From assembly GCF_029227915.1 (NCBI RefSeq), contig NC_079876.1, positions 1,118,001 through 1,182,000 on the forward strand: a stretch of 64,000 nt of DNA. Direction: 5' to 3'. Of this stretch, positions 12,601 through 26,038 are shown piece by piece (position 1 is the stretch's first letter; every line of letters starts with the position of its first letter). The translations under genes and the position numbers were made by a program. Source of the DNA: Hydractinia symbiolongicarpus (taxonomy: Eukaryota; Cnidaria; Hydrozoa; Anthoathecata; Hydractiniidae). The notes below the pieces were generated by a model, which saw nothing but the letters and a program-made list of their open reading frames with translations, ran no database searches and had not been told where the DNA came from.

Positions 12601-13680
12601 TCGGCCCGTATAGTCAAAAGTCTACAAAGAAAGTACCCAGGGTGTAAACTCATTTCCCGAACGATTTTTTAAATTAATATTTCACCACTAAAGCCCATGA
12701 GACTTGTAGTTTTTAAAAATGTTTTCATTTTTGATGAGACGCTGAATAAAAGATGTTTAATTGCCGGCAAGCGAAAACCCGCGACTTCCCGTAAATCCCG
12801 GACTCGGCCCGTATAGTCAAAAGTATACAAAGAAAGTACCCAGGGAGTAAACTCATTTCCCGAACGATTTTTTAAATTAATTTTCACCACTAAAACGCAT
12901 GAGACTTGTAGTTTTCAGAAATGTTTTCATTTTTGATGAGACCCTTAATGAAAGTTGTTTAATCGCCGGCAAACGAAAACCCGCGATTTCCCGTAAATCC
13001 CGGGCTTGGCCCGTATAGTCGAATGTATACAAAGAAAGTACCCTGTGAGTAAACTCATTTCCGAAACGATTTTTTCAATTATCTTTTCACCACTAAAACG
13101 CATGAGACTTGCAGTTTTCAAAAATGTTTTCATTTTTGATGAGACGCTTAATAAAAGAGGTTTAATCGCCGGCAAACGAAATCCCGCGATTTCCCGTAAA
13201 TCCCGGGCTTGGCCCGCATAGTCGAATGTATACAAAGAAAGTACCCAGGGAGTAAACTCATTTCCCGAACGATTTTTTAAATTAATTTTCACCACTAAAA
13301 CGCATGAGACTTGTAGTTTTCAGAAATGTTTTCATTTTTGATGAGACGCTTAATGAAAGTTGTTTAATCGCCGGCAAACGAAAACCCGCGATTTCCCGTA
13401 AATCCCGGGCTTGGCCCGTATAGTCGAATGTATACAAAGAAAGTACCCTGTGAGTAAACTCATTTCCGAAACGATTTTTTCAATTATCTTTTCACCACTA
13501 AAACGCATGAGACTTGCAGTTTTCAAAAATGTTTTCATTTTTGATGAGACGCTTAATAAAAGAGGTTTAATCGCCGGCAAACGAAATCCCGCGATTTCCC
13601 GTAAATCCCGGGCTTGGCCCGCATAGTCGAATGTATACAAAGAAAGTACCCAGGGAGTAACCTCATTTTCCGAACGATTT
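9653..13680. repeat. 8-mer HOR variant: two copies plus partial copy, one monomer lost
   Basis: Copies are at about 9653-11273, 11274-12691 and 12692-13680 (partial). The right part of each unit matches the preceding 8-mer from about 9029 on, while the left part is new: GACCCTTAATGAAAG, GACTTGCAGTTTTC and GAAATCCCGCG, including an internal 405-bp two-monomer duplication (9967 and 10372; 11588 and 11993). The second copy spans only 1418 bp because the unit carrying GAGACGATGAAT and GTAAAGTC is missing between GTCTACAAAG (about 12620) and the AAATTAATATTTC tract (about 12671). Otherwise I saw no differences between copies. The third copy diverges at about 13681. Confidence 0.86.
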
Positions 13681-15115
13681 TTAAAATTTTTTTTTCACCA
13701 CTAAAACGCATGAGACTTGTAGTTTTCAAAAATGTTTTCATTTTTGATGAGACGCTTAATGAAAGAGGTTTAATCGCCGGCAAACCAAAACCCGCGATTT
13801 CCCGTAAACCCCGGGCTTGGCCCGTATAGTCGAATGTATACAAATAAAGTACCCAGGGAGTAAACTCATATCCCAAACGATATTTTAAATTAATTTTCAC
13901 CACTAAAACGCATGAGACTTGTAGTTTTCAGAAATGTTTTCATTTTTGATGAGACGCTTAATGAAAGTTGTTTAATCGCCGGCAAACGGAAACCCGCGAT
14001 TTCCCGTAAATCCCGGGCTTGGCCCGTATAGTCGAATGTATACAAAGAAAGCACCCAGTGAGTAAACTCATTTCCCGAACGACTTTTTAAATTTTTTTTC
14101 ACCACTAAAACGCATGAGACTTGCAGTTTTCAAAAATGTTTTCATTTTTGATGAGACGCTTAATAAAAGAGGTTTAATCGCCGGCAAACGAAATCCCGCG
14201 ATTTCCCGTAAATCCCGGGCTTGGCCCGCATAGTCGAATGTATACAAAGAAAGTACCCAGGGAGTAAACTCATTTCCCGAACGATTTTTTAAATTAATTT
14301 TCACCACTAAAACGCATGAGACTTGTAGTTTTCAGAAATGTTTTCATTTTTGATGAGACGCTTAATGAAAGTTGTTTAATCGCCGGCAAACGAAAACCCG
14401 CGATTTCCCGTAAATCCCGGGCTTGGCCCGTATAGTCGAATGTATACAAAGAAAGTACCCTGTGAGTAAACTCATTTCCGAAACGATTTTTTCAATTATC
14501 TTTTCACCACTAAAACGCATGAGACTTGCAGTTTTCAAAAATGTTTTCATTTTTGATGAGACGCTTAATAAAAGAGGTTTAATCGCCGGCAAACGAAATC
14601 CCGCGATTTCCCGTAAATCCCGGGCTTGGCCCGCATAGTCGAATGTATACAAAGAAAGTACCCAGGGAGTAACCTCATTTTCCGAACGATTTTTAAAATT
14701 TTTTTTTCACCACTAAAACGCATGAGACTTGTAGTTTTCAAAAATGTTTTCATTTTTGATGAGACGCTTAATGAAAGAGGTTTAATCGCCGGCAAACCAA
14801 AACCCGCGATTTCCCGTAAACCCCGGGCTTGGCCCGTATAGTCGAATGTATACAAATAAAGTACCCAGGGAGTAAACTCATATCCCAAACGATATTTTAA
14901 ATTAATTTTCACCACTAAAACGCATGAGACTTGTAGTTTTCAGAAATGTTTTCATTTTTAATGAGACGCTTAATGAAAGTTGTTTAATCGCCGGCAAACG
15001 GAAACCCGCGATTTCCCGTAAATCCCGGGCTTGGCCCGTATAGTCGAATGTATACAAAGAAAGCACCCAGGGAGTAAACTCATTTCCCGAACGACTTTTT
15101 AAATTTTTTTTCACC
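13092..15115. repeat. 5-mer HOR doublet, period 1012 bp
   Basis: Copy 1 is about 13092-14103 and overlaps the partial 8-mer copy; copy 2 is about 14104-15115. GACTTGCAGTTTTC, GATTTTTAAAATTTTTTTTT, GCAAACCAAAACCC, ACAAATAAAGTACCC and GCAAACGGAAACCC all repeat at 1012 bp. Differences seen: GCACCCAGTGAG versus GCACCCAGGGAG near 14051/15063, and ATTTTTGATGAG versus ATTTTTAATGAG near 13943/14955. The overlap shows that the 5-mer was built from units of the 8-mer series plus two new ones. Confidence 0.84.
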
Positions 15116-15262
15116 ACTAAAACGCATGAGACTTGTAGTTTTTAAAAATGTTTTCATTTTTGATGAGACGCTGAATAAAAGAAGTTTAATTGCCGGCAAA
15201 CGAAAACCCGCGTCCTCCCGTATAGCCCGGACTCGGCCCGTATAGTCAAAAGTATACAAAGA

Positions 15263-18200
15263 TAGTACCCAGGGAGTAAACTCATTTCCAGAACGATTTT
15301 TTAAATTATTTTTTCACCACTAAAACGCATAAGACTTGTAGTTTTTAAAAATGTTTTCATTTTTGATGAGACGCTGAATAAAAGAAGTTTAATCGCCGGC
15401 AAACGAAAACCTGCGATTTCCCGTAAATCCCGGACTCGGCCCGTATAGTCAAAAGTATACAAAGAAAGTACCCAGGGTGTAAACTCATTTCCCGAACGAT
15501 TTTTTAAATTATTATTTCACCACTAAAGCCCATGAGACTTGTAGTATTTAAAAATATTTTCATTTTTGATGAGACGCTGAATAAAAGAAGTTTAATCGCC
15601 GGCAAACGAAAACCCGCGACTTCCGTAAATCCCGGACTCAGCCCGTATAGTCAAAAGTATACAAAGAAAGTACCCAGGGAGTAAACTCATTTCCCGAACG
15701 ATTTTTTAAATTATTTTTTTACCACTAAAACGCATGAGACTTGTAGTTTTCAAAAATGTTTTCATTTTTGATGAGACGCTGAATAAAAGAAGTTTAATCG
15801 CCGGCAAACGAAAACCTGCGATTTCACGTAAATCCCGGACTCGGCCCGTATAGTCAAAAGTATACAAAGAAAGTACCCAGGGAGTAAACTCATTTCCCAA
15901 ACGATATTTTAAATTAATTTTCACCAATAAGACGCATGAGACTTGTAGTTTTCAGAAATGTTTTCATTTTTGATGAGACGCTTAATGAAAGTTGTTTAAT
16001 CGCCGGCAAACGAAAACCCGAGATTTCCCGTAAATCCCGGGCTTGGCCCGTATGGTCAAAAGTATACAAAGATAGTACCCAGGGAGTAAACTCATTTTCA
16101 GAACGATTTTTTAAATTATTTTTTCACCACTAAAACGCATAAGACTTGTAGTTTTTAAAAATGTTTTCATTTTTGATGAGACGCTGAATAAAAGAAGTTT
16201 AATCGCCGGCAAACGAAAACCTGCGATTTCCCGTAAATCCCGGACTCGACCCGTATAGTCAAAAGTATACAAAGAAAGTACCCAGGGAGTAAACTCATTT
16301 CCAGAACGATTTTTTAAATTATTTTTTCACCACTAAAACGCATAAGACTTGTAGTTTTTAAAAATGTTTTCATTTTTGATGAGACGCTGAATAAAAGAAG
16401 TTTAATCGCCGGCAAACGAAAACCTGCGATTTCCCGTAAATCCCGGACTCGGCCCGTATAGTCAAAAGTATACAAAGAAAGTACCCAGGGTGTAAACTCA
16501 TTTCCCGAACGATTTTTTAAATTATTATTTCACCACTAAAGCCCATGAGACTTGTAGTATTTAAAAATATTTTCATTTTTGATGAGACGCTGAATAAAAG
16601 AAGTTTAATCGCCGGCAAACGAAAACCCGCGACTTCCGTAAATCCCGGACTCAGCCCGTATAGTCAAAAGTATACAAAGAAAGTACCCAGGGAGTAAACT
16701 CATTTCCCGAACGATTTTTTAAATTATTTTTTTACCACTAAAACGCATGAGACTTGTAGTTTTCAAAAATGTTTTCATTTTTGATGAGACGCTGAATAAA
16801 AGAAGTTTAATCGCCGGCAAACGAAAACCTGCGATTTCACGTAAATCCCGGACTCGGCCCGTATAGTCAAAAGTATACAAAGAAAGTACCCAGGGAGTAA
16901 ACTCATTTCCCAAACGATATTTTAAATTAATTTTCACCAATAAGACGCATGAGACTTGTAGTTTTCAGAAATGTTTTCATTTTTGATGAGACGCTTAATG
17001 AAAGTTGTTTAATCGCCGGCAAACGAAAACCCGAGATTTCCCGTAAATCCCGGGCTTGGCCCGTATGGTCAAAAGTATACAAAGATAGTACCCAGGGAGT
17101 AAACTCATTTTCAGAACGATTTTTTAAATTATTTTTTCACCACTAAAACGCATAAGACTTGTAGTTTTTAAAAATGTTTTCATTTTTGATGAGACGCTGA
17201 ATAAAAGAAGTTTAATCGCCGGCAAACGAAAACCTGCGATTTCCCGTAAATCCCGGACTCGACCCGTATAGTCAAAAGTATACAAAGAAAGTACCCAGGG
17301 AGTAAACTCATTTCCAGAACGATTTTTTAAATTATTTTTTCACCACTAAAACGCATAAGACTTGTAGTTTTTAAAAATGTTTTCATTTTTGATGAGACGC
17401 TGAATAAAAGAAGTTTAATCGCCGGCAAACGAAAACCTGCGATTTCCCGTAAATCCCGGACTCGGCCCGTATAGTCAAAAGTATACAAAGAAAGTACCCA
17501 GGGTGTAAACTCATTTCCCGAACGATTTTTTAAATTATTATTTCACCACTAAAGCCCATGAGACTTGTAGTATTTAAAAATATTTTCATTTTTGATGAGA
17601 CGCTGAATAAAAGAAGTTTAATCGCCGGCAAACGAAAACCCGCGACTTCCGTAAATCCCGAACTCAGCCCGTATAGTCAAAAGTATACAAAGAAAGTACC
17701 CAGGGAGTAAACTCATTTCCCGAACGATTTTTTAAATTATTTTTTTACCACTAAAACGCATGAGACTTGTAGTTTTCAAAAATGTTTTCATTTTTGATGA
17801 GACGCTGAATAAAAGAAGTTTAATCGCCGGCAAACGAAAACCTGCGATTTCACGTAAATCCCGGACTCGGCCCGTATAGTCAAAAGTATACAAAGAAAGT
17901 ACCCAGGGAGTAAACTCATTTCCCAAACGATATTTTAAATTAATTTTCACCAATAAGACGCATGAGACTTGTAGTTTTCAGAAATGTTTTCATTTTTGAT
18001 GAGACGCTTAATGAAAGTTGTTTAATCGCCGGCAAACGAAAACCCGAGATTTCCCGTAAATCCCGGGCTTGGCCCGTATGGTCAAAAGTATACAAAGATA
18101 GTACCCAGGGAGTAAACTCATTTTCAGAACGATTTTTTACATTATTTTTTCACCACTAAAACGCATAAGACTTGTAGTTTTTAAAAATGTTTTCATTTTT

Positions 18201-18312
18201 GATGAGACGCTGAATAAAAGGAGTTTAATCGCCGGCAAACGAAAACCTGCGATTTCCCGTAAATCCCGGACTCGACCCGTATAGTCAAAAGTATACAAAG
18301 AAAGTACCCAGG
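15263..18312. repeat. 5-mer HOR triplet, period 1013 bp
   Basis: Copies are at about 15263-16275, 16276-17288 and 17289-18312. Tags repeated at 1013 bp are GCGACTTCCGTAAATCC (one C missing), TTTTTTTACCACTAAA, GATTTCACGTAAATCC, CACCAATAAGACGC and GCCCGTATGGTC. Differences seen are few: CCCGAACTC near 17657, TTTTTTACATTATT near 18136 and AAAAGGAGTT near 18216, all in the third copy. The left limit is CAAAGATAG (15262) versus CAAAGAAAG. Just before it, 15116-15262 is a single linking unit with GCGTCCTCCCGTATAGCCC. Confidence 0.88.
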
Positions 18313-18364
18313 GTGTAAACTCATTTCCCGAACGATTTTTTAAATTATTATTTCACCACTAAAG

Positions 18365-19738
18365 CCCATGAGACTTGTAGTTTTCAAAAATGTTTTCATT
18401 TTTGATGAGACGCTTAATGAAAGAGGTTTAATCGCCGGCAAACCAAAACCCGCGATTTCCTGTAAACCCCGGGCTTGGCCCGTATAGTCGAATGTATACA
18501 AATAAAGTACCCAGGGAGTAAACTCATTTCCCAAACGATATTTTAAATTAATTTTCACCACTAAAACGCATGAGACTTGTAGTTTTCAGAAATGTTTTCA
18601 TTTTTAATGAGACGCTTAATGAAAGTTGTTTAATCGCCGGCAAACGGAAACCCGCGATTTCCCGTAAATCCCGGGCTTGGCCCGTATAGTCGAATGTATA
18701 CAAAGAAAGCACCCAGGGAGTAAACTCATTTCCCGAACGATTTTTTAAATTTTTTTTCACCACTAAAACGCATGAGACTTGTAGTTTTTAAAAATGTTTT
18801 CATTTTTGATGAGACGCTGAATAAAAGAAGTTTAATTGCCGGCAAACGAAAACCCGCGTCTTCCCGTAAATCCCGGACTCGGCCCGTATAGTCAAAAGTA
18901 TACAAAGATAGTACCCAGGGAGTAAAATCATTTCCAGAACGATTTTTTAAATTATTTTTTCACCACTAAAACGCATAAGACTTGTAGTTTTTAAAAATGT
19001 TTTCATTTTTGATGAGACGCTGAATAAAAGAAGTTTAATCGCCGGCAAACGAAAACCTGCGATTTCCCGTAAATCCCGGACTCGGCCCGTATAGTCAAAA
19101 GTATACAAAGAAAGTACCCAGGGTGTAAACTCATTTCCCGAACGATTTTTTAAATTATTATTTCACCACTAAAGCCCATGAGACTTGTAGTATTTAAAAA
19201 TATTTTCATTTTTGATGAGACGCTGAATAAAAGAAGTTTAATCGCCGGCAAACGAAAACCCGCGACTTCCGTAAATCCCGGACTCAGCCCGTATAGTCAA
19301 AAGTATACAAAGAAAGTACCCAGGGAGTAAACTCATTTCCCGAACGATTTTTTAAATTATTTTTTCACCACTAAAACGCATGAGACTTGTAGTTTTCAAA
19401 AATGTTTTCATTTTTGATGAGACGCTGAATAAAAGAAGTTTAATCGCCGGCAAACGAAAACCTGCGATTTCCCGTAAATCCCGGACTCGGCCCGTATAGT
19501 CAAAAGTATACAAAGAAAGTACCCAGGGAGTTAACTCATTTCCCAAACGATATTTTAAATTAATTTTCACCAATAAGACGCATGAGACTTGTAGTTTTCA
19601 GAAATGTTTTCATTTTATTGAGACGCTTAATGAAAGTTGTTTAATCGCCGGCAAACGAAAACCCGAGATTTCCCGTAAATCCCGGGCTTGGCCCGTATGG
19701 TCAAAAGTATACAAAGATAGTACCCAGGGAGTAAACTC
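18365..19738. repeat. Segment duplicated from about 14719-16092 (offset 3646 bp, 18 monomers)
   Basis: The unit with GCAAACCAAAACCC near 18435, the ATTTTTAATGAG unit near 18601 and the GCACCCAGGGAG tag near 18708 recur in the same order as at 14789, 14955 and 15063. The match continues through CACCAATAAGACGC (15923 and 19569) and GCCCGTATGGTC. This copies the junction between the two 5-mer HORs as a block, so a larger exchange event acted after both 5-mers had formed. A one-base difference, CATTTTATTGAG near 19610, marks the new copy. Confidence 0.72.
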
Positions 19739-20690
19739 ATTTCCAGAACGATTTTTTAAATTATTTTTTCACCACTAAAACGCATAAGACTTGTAGTTTT
19801 TAAAAATGTTTTCATTTTTGATGAGACGCTGAATAAAAGAAGTTTAATCGCCGGCAAACGAAAACCTGCGATTTCCCGTAAATCCCGGACTCGGCCCGTA
19901 TAGTCAAAAGTATACAAAGAAAGTACCCAGGGTGTAAACTCATTTCCCGAACGATTTTTTAAATTATTATTTCACCACTAAAGCCCATGAGACTTGTAGT
20001 ATTTAAAAATATTTTCATTTTTGATGAGACGCTGAATAAAAGAAGTTTAATCGCCGGCAAACGAAAACCCGCGACTTCCGTAAATCCTGGACTCAGCCCG
20101 TATAGTCAAAAGTATACAAAGAAAGTACCCAGGGAGTAAACTCATTTCCCGAACGATTTTTTAAATTATTTTTTCACCACTAAAACGCATGAGACTTGTA
20201 GTTTTCAAAAATGTTTTCATTTTTGATGAGACGCTGAATAAAAGAAGTTTAATCGCCGGCAAACGAAAACCTGCGATTTCTCGTGAATCCCGGACTTGGC
20301 CCGTATAGTCAAAAGTATACAAAGAAAGTACCCAGGGAGTAAACTCATTTCCCAAACGATATTTTAAATTAATTTTCACCAATAAGACGCATGAGACTTG
20401 TAGTTTTCAGAAATGTTTTCATTTTATTGAGACGCTTAATGAAAGTTGTTTAATCGCCGGCAAACGAAAACCCGAGATTTCCCGTAAATCCCGGGCTTGG
20501 CCCGTATGGTCAAAAGTATACAAAGATAGTACCCAGGGAGTAAACTCATTTCCAGAACGATTTTTTAAATTATTTTTTCACCACTAAAACGCATAAGACT
20601 TGTAGTTTTTAAAAATGTTTTCATTTTTGATGAGACGCTGAATAAAAGAAGTTTAATCGCCGGCAAACGAAAATCTGCGATTTCCCGTAA
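18930..20690. repeat. 4-mer HOR, period 809 bp, two copies plus partial
   Basis: Copies are at about 18930-19738, 19739-20547 and 20548-20690 (partial). CATTTTATTGAGACGC (about 19610 and 20419), GCGACTTCCGTAAATCC and CACCAATAAGACGC repeat at 809 bp. Differences: AGTTAACTC near 19529 versus AGTAAACTC, AAATCCTGGACTC near 20084, and TTTCTCGTGAATCC near 20277. The 4-mer is the preceding 5-mer with one unit removed; its GACCCG-tagged unit is absent between the copies. Confidence 0.8.
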
Positions 20691-21729
20691 ATCCCGGACT
20701 CGACCCGTATAGTCAAAAGTATACAAAGAAAGTACCCATGGTGTAAACTCATTTCCCGAACGATTTTTTAAATTATTATTTCACCACTAAAGCCCATGAG
20801 ACTTGTAGTATTTAAAAATATTTTCATTTTTGATGAGACGCCTAATAAAAGTGGTTTAATCGCCGGCAAACGAAAACCCGCGATTTCCCGTAAATCCCGG
20901 GCTTGGCCCATATAGTTGAATGTATACAAAGAAAGTACCCTGTGATTAAACTCATTTCCAAAACGATTTTTTAAATTATCTTTTCACCACTAAAACGCTT
21001 GAGACTTGTAGTTTTCAAAAATGTTTTCATTTTTGATGAGACGCTGAATAAAAGAGGTTTAATCGCCGGCAAACGAAAACCCGCCATTTCCCGTAAACGC
21101 CGGACTCGGCCCGCATAGTCAAAAGTATACAAAGAAAGTACCCAAGGAGTAAATTCATTTCTCGAACGATTTTTTAAATTATTTTTTCACCACTAAAACG
21201 CATGAGACTTGTAGTTTTCAAAAATGTTTTCATTTTTGATGAGACGCTGAATAAAAGAAGTTTAATCGCCGGCAAACGAAAACCCGCCATTTCCCGTAAA
21301 TCCCGGACTCGGCCCGTATAGTCAAAAGTATACAAAGAAAGTACCCAGGGAGTAAACTCATTTCCCGAACGATTTTTTAAATTATTATTTCACCACTAAA
21401 GCCCATGAGACTTGTAGTATTTAAAAATATTTTCATTTTTGATGAGACGCTGAATAAAAGAAGTTTAATCGCCGGCAAACCAAAACCTGCGATTTCCCGT
21501 AAATCCCGGACTCGGCCCGTATAGTCAAAAGTATACAAAGAAAGTACCCAGGGAGTAAACTCATTTCCAGAACGATTTTTTAAATTATTTTTTCACCACT
21601 AAAACGCATAAGACTTGTAGTTTTTAAAAATGTTTTCATTTTTGATGAGACGCTGAATAAAAGAAGTTTAATCGCCGGCAAACGAAAACCTGCGATTTCC
21701 CGTAAATCCCGGACTCGGCCCGTATAGTC
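20691..21729. repeat. Linking monomers without an obvious local HOR
   Basis: About five units. A class B unit with GCCCATATAGTTGAATG lies near 20906, and units with CCCGCCATTTCCC and GTAAACGCCGGAC follow. They resemble units of the first 4 kb (CGCTTGAGAC near 20997 matches the tag near 732 and 1545) but are not in the same order. Nothing other than satellite is present. Confidence 0.65.
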
Positions 21730-23200
21730 AAAAGTATACAAAGAAAGTACCCAGGGTGTAAACTCATTTCCCGAACGATTTTTTAAATTATTATTTCACC
21801 ACTAAAGCCCATGAGACTTGTAGTATTTAAAAATATTTTCATTTTTGATGAGACGCTGAATAAAAGAAGTTTAATCGCCGGCAAACGAAAACCCGCGACT
21901 TCCCGTAAATCCCGGACTCGGCCCATATAGTCAAAAGTATACAAAGAAAGTACCAAGGGAGTAAACTCATTTCCCGAACGATTTTTTAAATTTTTTTTCA
22001 CCACTAAAACGCATGAGACTTGTAGTTTTTAAAAATGTTTTCATTTTTGATGAGACGCTGAATAAAAAAAGTTTAATTGCCGGCAAACGAAAACCCGCGT
22101 CTTCCCGTAAATCCCGGACTCGGCCCGTATAGTCAAAAGTATACAAAGAAAGTACCCAGGGAGTAAACTCATTTCCCGAACGATTTTTTAAATTATTTTT
22201 TCACCACTAAAACGCATGAGACTTGTAGTTTTCAGAAATGTTTTTATTTTTGATGAGACGCCTAATGAAAGTTGTTTAATCGCCGGCAAACGAAAACCCG
22301 CGATTTCCCGTAAATCCCGGGCTTGGCCCGTATAGTCGAATGTATACAAAGAAAGTACCCTGTGAGTAAACTCATTTCCAGAACGATTTTTTTAATTATT
22401 ATTTCACCACTAAAGCCCATGAGACTTGTAGTATTTAAAAATATTTTCATTTTTGATGAGACGCTTAATGAAAGTTGTTTAATCGCCGGCAAACGAAAAC
22501 CCGCGACTTCCCTTAAATCCCGGGCTTGGCCCGTATAGTCGAATGTATACAAAGAAAGTACCCTGTGAGTAAACTCATTTCCAGAACGATTTTTTAATTT
22601 ATTTTTTCAACACTAAAACGCATGAGACTTGTAGTTTTCAAAAATGTTTTCATTTTTGATGAGACGCTTAATGAAAGAGGTTTAATCGCCGGCAAACAAA
22701 AACCCGAGATTTCCCGTAAATCCCGGGCTTGGCCCGTATAGTCAAAAGTATAAAAAGATAGTACCCAGGGAGTAAACTCATTTCCAGAACGATTTTTTAA
22801 ATTATTTTTTCACCACTAAAACGCATAAGACTTGTAGTTTTTAAAAATGTTTTCATTTTGATGAGACACTGAATAAAAGAAGTTTAATCGCCGGCAAACG
22901 AAAACCTGCGATTTCCCGTAAATCCCGGACTCGGCCCGTATAGTCAAAAGTATACAAAGAAAGTACCCAGGGTGTAAACTCATTTCCCGAACGATTTTTT
23001 AAATTATTATTTCACCACTAAAGCCCATGAGACTTGTAGTATTTAAAAACATTTTCATTTTTGATGAGACGCTGAATAAAAGAAGTTTAATCGCCGGCAA
23101 ACGAAAACCCGCGACTTCCCGTAAATCCCGGACTCAGCCCGTATAGTCAAAAGTATACAAAGAAAGTACCCAGGGAGTAAACTCATTTCCCGAACGCTTT
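21730..23200. repeat. 14-monomer-spaced repeat, first copy (offset 2838 bp)
   Basis: Matches about 24568-26038 over roughly seven units. Shared tags include the AAATTTTTTTTCACC tract unit (about 21990 and 24828), CGCCTAATGAAAGTTG (22260 and 25098), GATTTTTTTAATTATT and CAACACTAAAACGC. Differences seen: CCCTTAAATCC near 22511 versus CCCGTAAATCC, CCCATGAGAC versus CCCATAAGAC near 22417/25255, and TAAAAACATTTTC near 23045. The copies diverge where GAGTCTTG appears near 23233 but not in the second copy. Confidence 0.75.
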
Positions 23201-24567
23201 TTTAAATTATTATTTCACCACTAAAACGCATGAGTCTTGTAGTTTTCAAAAATGTTTTCATTTTTGATGAGACGCGGAATAAAAGAAGTTTAATCGCCGG
23301 CAAACGAAAACCTGCGATTTTCCGTAAATCCCGGACTCGGCCCGTATAGTCAAAAGTATACAAAGAAAGTACCCAGGGTGTAAACTCATTTCCCGAACGA
23401 TTTTTTTAATTATTATTTCACCACTAAAGCCCATGAGACTTGTAGTATTTAAAAATATTTTCATTTTTGATGAGACGCTGAATAAAAGAAGTTTAATCGC
23501 CGGCAAACGAAAACCCGCAACTTCCCGTAAATTCCGGACTCAGCCCGTATAGTCAAAAGTATACAAAGAAAGTACCCAGGGAGTAAACCCATTTCCCAAA
23601 CGATATTTTAAATCAATTTTCACCACTAAAACGCATGAGACTTGTAGTTTTCAGAAATGTTTTCATTTTTGATGAGACGCTTAATGAAAGTTGTTTAATC
23701 GCCGGCAAACGAAAACCCGCGATTTCCCGTAAATCCCGGGCTTGGCCCGTATAGTCGAATGTATGCAAAGAAAGTACCCTGTGAGTAAACTCATTTCCAG
23801 AACGATTTTTTAATTTATTTTTTCAACACTAAAACGCATGAGACTTGTAGTTTTCAAAAATGTCTTATTTTTGATGAGACGCTTAATGAAAGAGGTTTAA
23901 TCGCCGGCAAACGAAAACCCGAGATTTCCCGTAAATCCCGGGCTTTGCCCGTATAGTCAAAAGTATACAAAGATAGTACCCAGGGAGTAAACTCATTTCC
24001 AGAACGATTTTTTAAATTATCTTTTCACTACTAAAGCCCATGAGACTTGTAGTATTTAAAAATATTTTCATTTTTGATGAGACGCTGAATAAAAGAAGTT
24101 TAATCGCTGGCAAACGAAAACCCGCGACTTCCCGTAAATCCCGGACTCAGCCCGTATAGTGAAAAGTATACAAAGAAAGTACCCAGGGAGTAAACTCATT
24201 TCCCGAACGATTTTTTGAATTATTTTTTCACCACTAAAACGCATGAGACTTGTAGTTTTCAAAAATGTTTTCATTTTTGATGAGACGCTGAATAAAAGAA
24301 GTTTAATCGCCGGCAAACGAAAACCTGCGATTTCCCGTAAATCCCGGACTCGGCCCGTATAGTCAAAAGTATACAAAGAAAGTACCCAGGGTGTAAACTC
24401 ATTTCCCGAACGATTTTTTAAATTATTATTTCACCACTAAAGCCCATGAGACTTGTAGTATTTAAAAATATTTTCATTTTTGATGAGACGCTGAATAAAA
24501 GAAGTTTAATCGCCGGCAAACGAAAACCCGCGACTTCCCGTAAATTCCGGACTCAGCCCGTATAGTC

Positions 24568-26038
24568 AAAAGTATACAAAGAAAGTACCCAGGGTGTAAA
24601 CTCATTTCCCGAACGATTTTTTAAATTATTATTTCACCACTAAAGCCCATGAGACTTGTAGTATTTAAAAATATTTTCATTTTTGATGAGACGCTGAATA
24701 AAAGAAGTTTAATCGCCGGCAAACGAAAACCCGCGACTTCCCGTAAATCCCGGACTCGGCCCGTATAGTCAAAAGTATACAAAGAAAGTACCCAGGGAGT
24801 AAACTCATTTCCCAAACGATTTTTTAAATGTTTTTTCACCACTAAAACGCATGAGACTTGTAGTTTTTAAAAATGTTTTCATTTTTGATGAGACGCTGAA
24901 TAAAAAAAGTTTAATTGCCGGCAAACGAAAACCCGCGTCTTCCCGTAAATCCCGGACTCGGCCCGTATAGTCAAAAGTATACAAATAAAGTACCCAGGGA
25001 GTAAACTCATTTCCCGAACGATTTTTTAAATTATTTTTTCACCACTAAAACGCATGAGACTTGTAGTTTTCAGAAATGTTTTCATTTTTGATGAGACGCC
25101 TAATGAAAGTTGTTTAATCGCCGGCAAACGAAAACCCGCGATTTCCCGTAAATCCCGGGCTTGGCCCGTATAGTCGAATGTATACAAAGAAAGTACCCTG
25201 TGAGTAAACTCATTTCCAGAACGATTTTTTTAATTATTATTTCACCACTAAAGCCCATAAGACTTGTAGTATTTAAAAATATTTTCATTTTTGATGAGAC
25301 GCTTAATGAAAGTTGTTTAATCGCCGGCAAACGAAAACCCGCGACTTCCCGTAAATCCCGGGCTTGGCCCGTATAGTCGAATGTATACAAAGAAAGTACC
25401 CTGTGAGTAAACTCATTTCCAGAACGATGTTTTAATTTATTTTTTCAACACTAAAACGCATGAGACTTGTAGTTTTCAAAAATGTTTTCATTTTTGATGA
25501 GACGCTTAATGAAAGAGGTTTAATCGCCGGCAAACGAAAACCCGAGATTTCCCGTAAATCCCGGGCTTGGCCCGTATAGTCAAAAGTATAAAAAGATAGT
25601 ACCCAGGGAGTAAACTCGTTTCCAGAACGATTTTTTAAATTATTTTTTCACCACTAAAACGCATAAGACTTGTAGTTTTTAAAAATGTTTTAATTTTTAA
25701 TGAGACGCTGAATAAAAGAAGTTTAATCGCCGGCAAACGAAAACCTGCGATTTCCCGTAAATCCCGGACTCGGCCCGTATAGTCAAAAGTATACAAAGAA
25801 AGTACCCAGGGTGTAAAATCATTTCCCGAACGATTTTTTAAATTATTATTTCACCACTAAAGCCCATGAGACTTGTAGTATTTAAAAATATTTTCATTTT
25901 TTATGAGACGCTGAATAAAAGAAGTTTAATCGCCGGCAAACGAAAACCCGCGACTTCCCGTAAATCCCGGACTCAGCCCGTATAGTCAAAAGTATACAAA
26001 GAAAGTACCCAGGGAGTGAACTCATTTCCCGAACGATA
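24568..26038. repeat. 14-monomer-spaced repeat, second copy
   Basis: Partner of 21730-23200. Its last part (from about 25700) forms the start of the 20-mer HOR, so this region joins two amplification levels. The tract variant GATGTTTTAATTT near 25425 is private to this copy. Confidence 0.72.
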
